Shown: in pieces, positions 63,001 to 64,000 of the stretch | How the letters are laid out: each line of letters opens with the position of its first letter | Numbering within the stretch: position 1 is the stretch's first letter | Assembly (NCBI GenBank): GCA_949825025.1 | Contig: OX463787.1 | Location: forward strand, 18,633,482-18,697,481 | Source: Siphlonurus alternatus | Taxonomy: Eukaryota > Arthropoda > Insecta > Ephemeroptera > Siphlonuridae | DNA length: 64,000 nucleotides | Direction: 5' to 3' | Notes under the pieces: generated by a model | The model's input: only the letters and a program-made list of their open reading frames with translations | Databases searched by the model: none | What the model was told of the DNA's origin: nothing | Position numbers and translations under genes: made by a program

Positions 63001-63478
63001 GGAAATGTAGAGGAGAATATTTTATTCTTTTTTTTTTTTTTTTTCATAATTTTAATGTGTGGAAATTTTTTAGCATTGGGTTAGCAATTCCGTATTACCT
63101 TAACATTTAAATTCATCTCTTTCTGCAAATTATAACAACAAATCGATTATATTGTTTATTCTCAATAATCCACTTGTTCCGTAATACGAAATATTCAGAT
63201 TAGAGAAATTCTTTAATGCCATACATATGGATTGTTTTCACTTGTTTTTTTAGCAGGTGCTGTCCAAAATTGTACTACAGGTCAGACCATGTGTCAAGCC
63301 CTAACTGAGCTCAATTGCTGTGAGTTTGGTTTGGAAACCTGGGTAGATTCAGATGATTGTGAACGATGCCGATGCAATGATCCCTGCCGCAAACACTCGT
63401 GCCCTGAAGGAACCATTTGTGCCGTTGGACGACAACAGTCCATTGAAGTGAATCGTTTCCAATATGTATGCAGACTAG
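53944..63478 (+). CDS. Gene C: secreted S1A serine protease with C-terminal Cys-rich module (3' end outside window)
   Basis: Exons 53944-54001, 57392-57559, 58180-58295, 60156-60320, 60381-60537, 62360-62584, 63257-63478; all phases fit and the last exon leaves phase 1 with a GTAGGA donor, so the gene continues. It has a signal peptide (MKWQGLTFIAISFVVSGAL), a prosegment ANNCGRYRTHTDL, and a protease starting IVRGE with His in AAHC, Asp in ADLALIEL and Ser in CNGDSGSGM. A module with 14 cysteines follows. Position 189 is Gly, arguing against trypsin specificity. The RGLVSRS...CDLTNYIVFTDLAK block resembles modular/gd-like arthropod proteases. Exons 2, 4, 5 and 6 have the same lengths as in gene B, so B and C are paralogues. 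By analogy with B, a lectin domain may follow beyond the window; that part is inference. Confidence 0.8.
54085..54203. mobile_element. Short MITE (family F)
   Basis: GCCAAGTTTCTAACCATATT mirrored by GTTAACAACCTGGCGAACTG and CTTCGTGAATC, related to 29919-30017. Lies in gene C intron 1. Confidence 0.65.
54682..55335. mobile_element. Two partial family B MITEs
   Basis: 54682-54900 keeps the right arm (GGAGACGTCAATAGGTG, TTTATTTCTGCAATAAAAAA); 54948-55080 keeps a left arm (AATGAACAATATGCATGAAC, GAGGCCCGGAACTATTTTT). Confidence 0.65.
55412..56840. mobile_element. hAT-like element with perfect 8-bp target duplication
   Basis: TAGGGCTGTAGAAATCTCGA at the left and TCGAGATCGATTTCACAGCC with final CTA at the right, flanked by identical TTTCTAAG at 55404-55411 and 56841-56848. 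Subterminal GCTCAAAAATCGAGC / GGCTCGAATCTCGA repeats occur at both ends. No transposase; a LINE fragment lies inside. Confidence 0.85.
55682..55870 (-). mobile_element. LINE 3' fragment inside the hAT element
   Basis: Minus strand reads SLPMFKKKVKEYLLQKEIYK then MDDFF, an ORF2 C-terminal tail, and ends AATAAACTTCTTATTTCTTA. Confidence 0.6.
57250..57345. mobile_element. Family B MITE right-arm remnant
   Basis: GGACTCCAAAAAATATGAAA, AAAATTTGGTACCCTC and TTCATTTCGGCAATAAAAT just upstream of gene C exon 2. Confidence 0.5.
57392..57559 (+). CDS. Gene C exon 2: prosegment and protease N-terminus
   Basis: Acceptor TCTTAACAG|CC, donor TCACAG|GTAAGC, 168 nt. It reads NNCGRYRTHTDLIVRGEKLV then TTAWPWIVGLFHRS and RCGASLVNRYVVVT. 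The residue before the conserved Ile is Leu, not Arg or Lys. Confidence 0.85.
57816..58133. mobile_element. Family A fold-back MITE
   Basis: AATGGAGTATTGACCTCAAA mirrored by TTAAGGTCGGTACTCCATT. One TGACGTCA; the other arm has GTGAAGTCATAT. It lies in gene C intron 2 and ends about 45 bp from exon 3. Confidence 0.92.
58180..58295 (+). CDS. Gene C exon 3: catalytic His exon
   Basis: Acceptor TTTCAAAG|CC, donor GAAGT|GTAAGA. It reads AHCVEENGYTLDASDILLVM then GRSRVQAW; His sits in AAHC formed with exon 2. Confidence 0.85.
58893..59057. repeat. 16-bp minisatellite (GGATGTTTGGTCGCAA)
   Basis: Ten near-identical units in gene C intron 3, GC-richer than surroundings. The minus strand is open (ATKHPCDQTSLRPNIL periodicity) but there is no gene context. 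Confidence 0.95.
59405..59830 (-). mobile_element. Possible retroelement 3' end
   Basis: The minus strand ends with ACAATTGATTAATAAAAAAC followed by an A-rich run, like a poly-A signal and tail of a retroposed RNA. The ORF above it (QKVELLKVFVDYDSIL) is not a recognised family. Confidence 0.35.
60156..60320 (+). CDS. Gene C exon 4: catalytic Asp exon
   Basis: Acceptor ATCAACAG|GCC, donor GGAACG|GTAGGT. It reads AKNVVIHPSYEISRISGADL, ALIELETPVTY and APVCLWNST. The following intron is only 60 bp. Confidence 0.9.
60381..60537 (+). CDS. Gene C exon 5: protease VVGWG segment
   Basis: Acceptor TTTTTTCAG|GTTG, donor AGATG|GTATGC. It reads VVGWGRDETGTDVTETARKT, LPIVDTDVCF and FCAGNRD. It contains a coding TGACGTCA by chance of codons (Thr-Asp-Val-Thr). 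Confidence 0.9.
60575..61784. mobile_element. Family D MITE nested in family A
   Basis: ATTAGGTTCCTGCATTCC mirrored by GGCATGCATGAACCTAAT, with GAGAAATACACCTGTAAG and TTCACGTGACCTGGAGGC as in the copy at 40744-41183. The right arm is separated by a LINE fragment. Confidence 0.75.
60850..61641 (+). mobile_element. LINE ORF2 C-terminal fragment nested in family D
   Basis: Reads FLGLKISEYLDWTEHVNDIC, similar to FLGLNIQENLKWQSH in the 46-49 kb ORF2, then stops and frameshifts. Ends in AATAAACTTAAAATAAATAA-type tail. Confidence 0.7.
62360..62584 (+). CDS. Gene C exon 6: catalytic Ser exon
   Basis: Acceptor TAATTGCAG|GTAC, donor CACAA|GTGAGT. It reads GTGPCNGDSGSGMYVRRTNE, SWVLRGLVSRSV and CDLTNYIVFTDLAKLKTWL, then a SCSVIFNHT linker. 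Confidence 0.9.
62676..63105. mobile_element. Imperfect fold-back in gene C intron 6
   Basis: ATTTCGTAATATCTTACCC and TTAGCAATTCCGTATTACC-type ends; TGTCAGATATTCTAATTCAA and CTAGTTTTTTATTTATGAAT pair with ATTCATAACTCAAAAACTAG and TATCTGATAATTTAG. Confidence 0.6.
63257..63478 (+). CDS. Gene C exon 7: Cys-rich module, NAGNAG acceptor
   Basis: Reads AVQNCTTGQTMCQALTELNC, CEFGLETWVDSDDCERCRC, NDPCRKHSCPEGTICAVGR and YVCRL. The DPCxxxxCPxGxxC part resembles follistatin/FOLN or antistasin-type small modules, and WVDSDDCERCRC is antistasin-like; no firm family is claimed. The acceptor is TTTTAGCAG, so splicing at either AG adds or drops one codon. No counterpart exon is visible in gene B between its Ser exon and its lectin exons. 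Confidence 0.75.
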
Positions 63479-63839
63479 GTAGGATATAATTTTACTTTCT
63501 TATACATGTTTCCTTTGTTATATGAAGTATAAAAATACATTTGAAAATAATTTATAATAATAACAGAAAACACAGATTTTATGTTACAAATATCTGCTTT
63601 TTCCCATTTTGAACAAGACAGTAATATTTTATAAATATGTGTTCTAAAATTACGTAAACCACAAGACGTACATGATGTGGTGTTACATTATTTTACGTTA
63701 AGTCATGTTTGTATAATATGAGCGTATTTCATTGTTTATAAATAGGCGTTGTATATTACAAAACAGATCGTGACGCTGTGGTACACGCCAAACATTTTTC
63801 ATCGGATATTAGTTTAATCACACTCAAACGCTACCATGG

Positions 63840-64000
63840 AGAGGCGTCGCTTTAAGAAAAAAGATAAGACTTTTCACACATTGACGTCACAAAAGGGACT
63901 TGTAATATATATTTTTTTTAAAATACTTCCTGATCTCTAAAAAATATGAAAAAAATCAGGGTACCCTCTATTCATTCCAGGAATTAAAAAGTTGAGGTCT
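63840..64000. mobile_element. Family A MITE, right arm, cut by window end
   Basis: GAGGCGTCGCTTTAAGAAAA, TTGACGTCACAAAAGGGACT, AAAAATCAGGGTACCCTC and AAAGTTGAGGTCT at the last base. Confidence 0.75.

Overview
The window is AT-rich eukaryotic DNA. It holds multi-exon genes with GT/GC-AG introns of 60 bp to about 4 kb, long microsatellites and dense transposable elements. The secreted chymotrypsin-fold proteases (modular/gd-like type), C-type lectin domains, jockey/CR1-like LINEs, pogo-, hAT- and piggyBac-like ends and a 5S-derived SINE point to an invertebrate, most likely an arthropod. The species cannot be fixed from sequence alone.

Three gene models can be read exon by exon with matching splice phases. 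Gene A (+, 3602-12146) encodes a signal peptide, a Ser/Thr-rich mucin-like stalk and a C-type lectin domain (CTLD); its stalk exon carries a 1-nt frame disruption. Gene B (-, 32562 to 19315, nine exons, 1332 nt = 443 codons plus stop) encodes a signal peptide, a complete S1A serine protease domain and, by phase-compatible splicing, a C-terminal CTLD homologous to gene A. Gene C (+, 53944-63478, continuing past the window) encodes a signal peptide, a paralogous protease with the same exon architecture as B, and a cysteine-rich module. A and B converge and B and C diverge. The three look like a local family built by shuffling phase-1 exons among protease, lectin, mucin and Cys-rich modules, plausibly secreted defence or recognition proteins. 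B has a decayed duplicate of one lectin exon and a GC-AG intron.

Most of the remaining DNA is mobile. Fold-back/MITE elements are the dominant class. One superfamily (about 310-450 bp, near-complete palindromes; ends AATGGAGTATTGACCTCA, AATGGACAATTTGCATGA or AATGGTTGCATTTT) recurs more than a dozen times and usually carries the CRE palindrome TGACGTCA near the centre of each arm. Larger fold-backs lie at 12.3-14.4, 15.7-16.5, 16.5-17.0, 19.8-20.9, 35.8-39.2 and 53.2-53.6 kb. hAT-like elements with 8-bp target duplications lie at 30.1-31.6 and 55.4-56.8 kb. A pogo-like element with TA duplication lies at 27.6-28.8 kb and a piggyBac-like element at 5.7-5.9 kb. LINE material comprises an ORF1-only copy (44.6-45.8 kb), an intact but 5'-truncated ORF2 inserted inside a MITE (46.1-49.2 kb) and several 3' fragments. 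Nesting is common, up to three levels at 60.55-62.05 kb.
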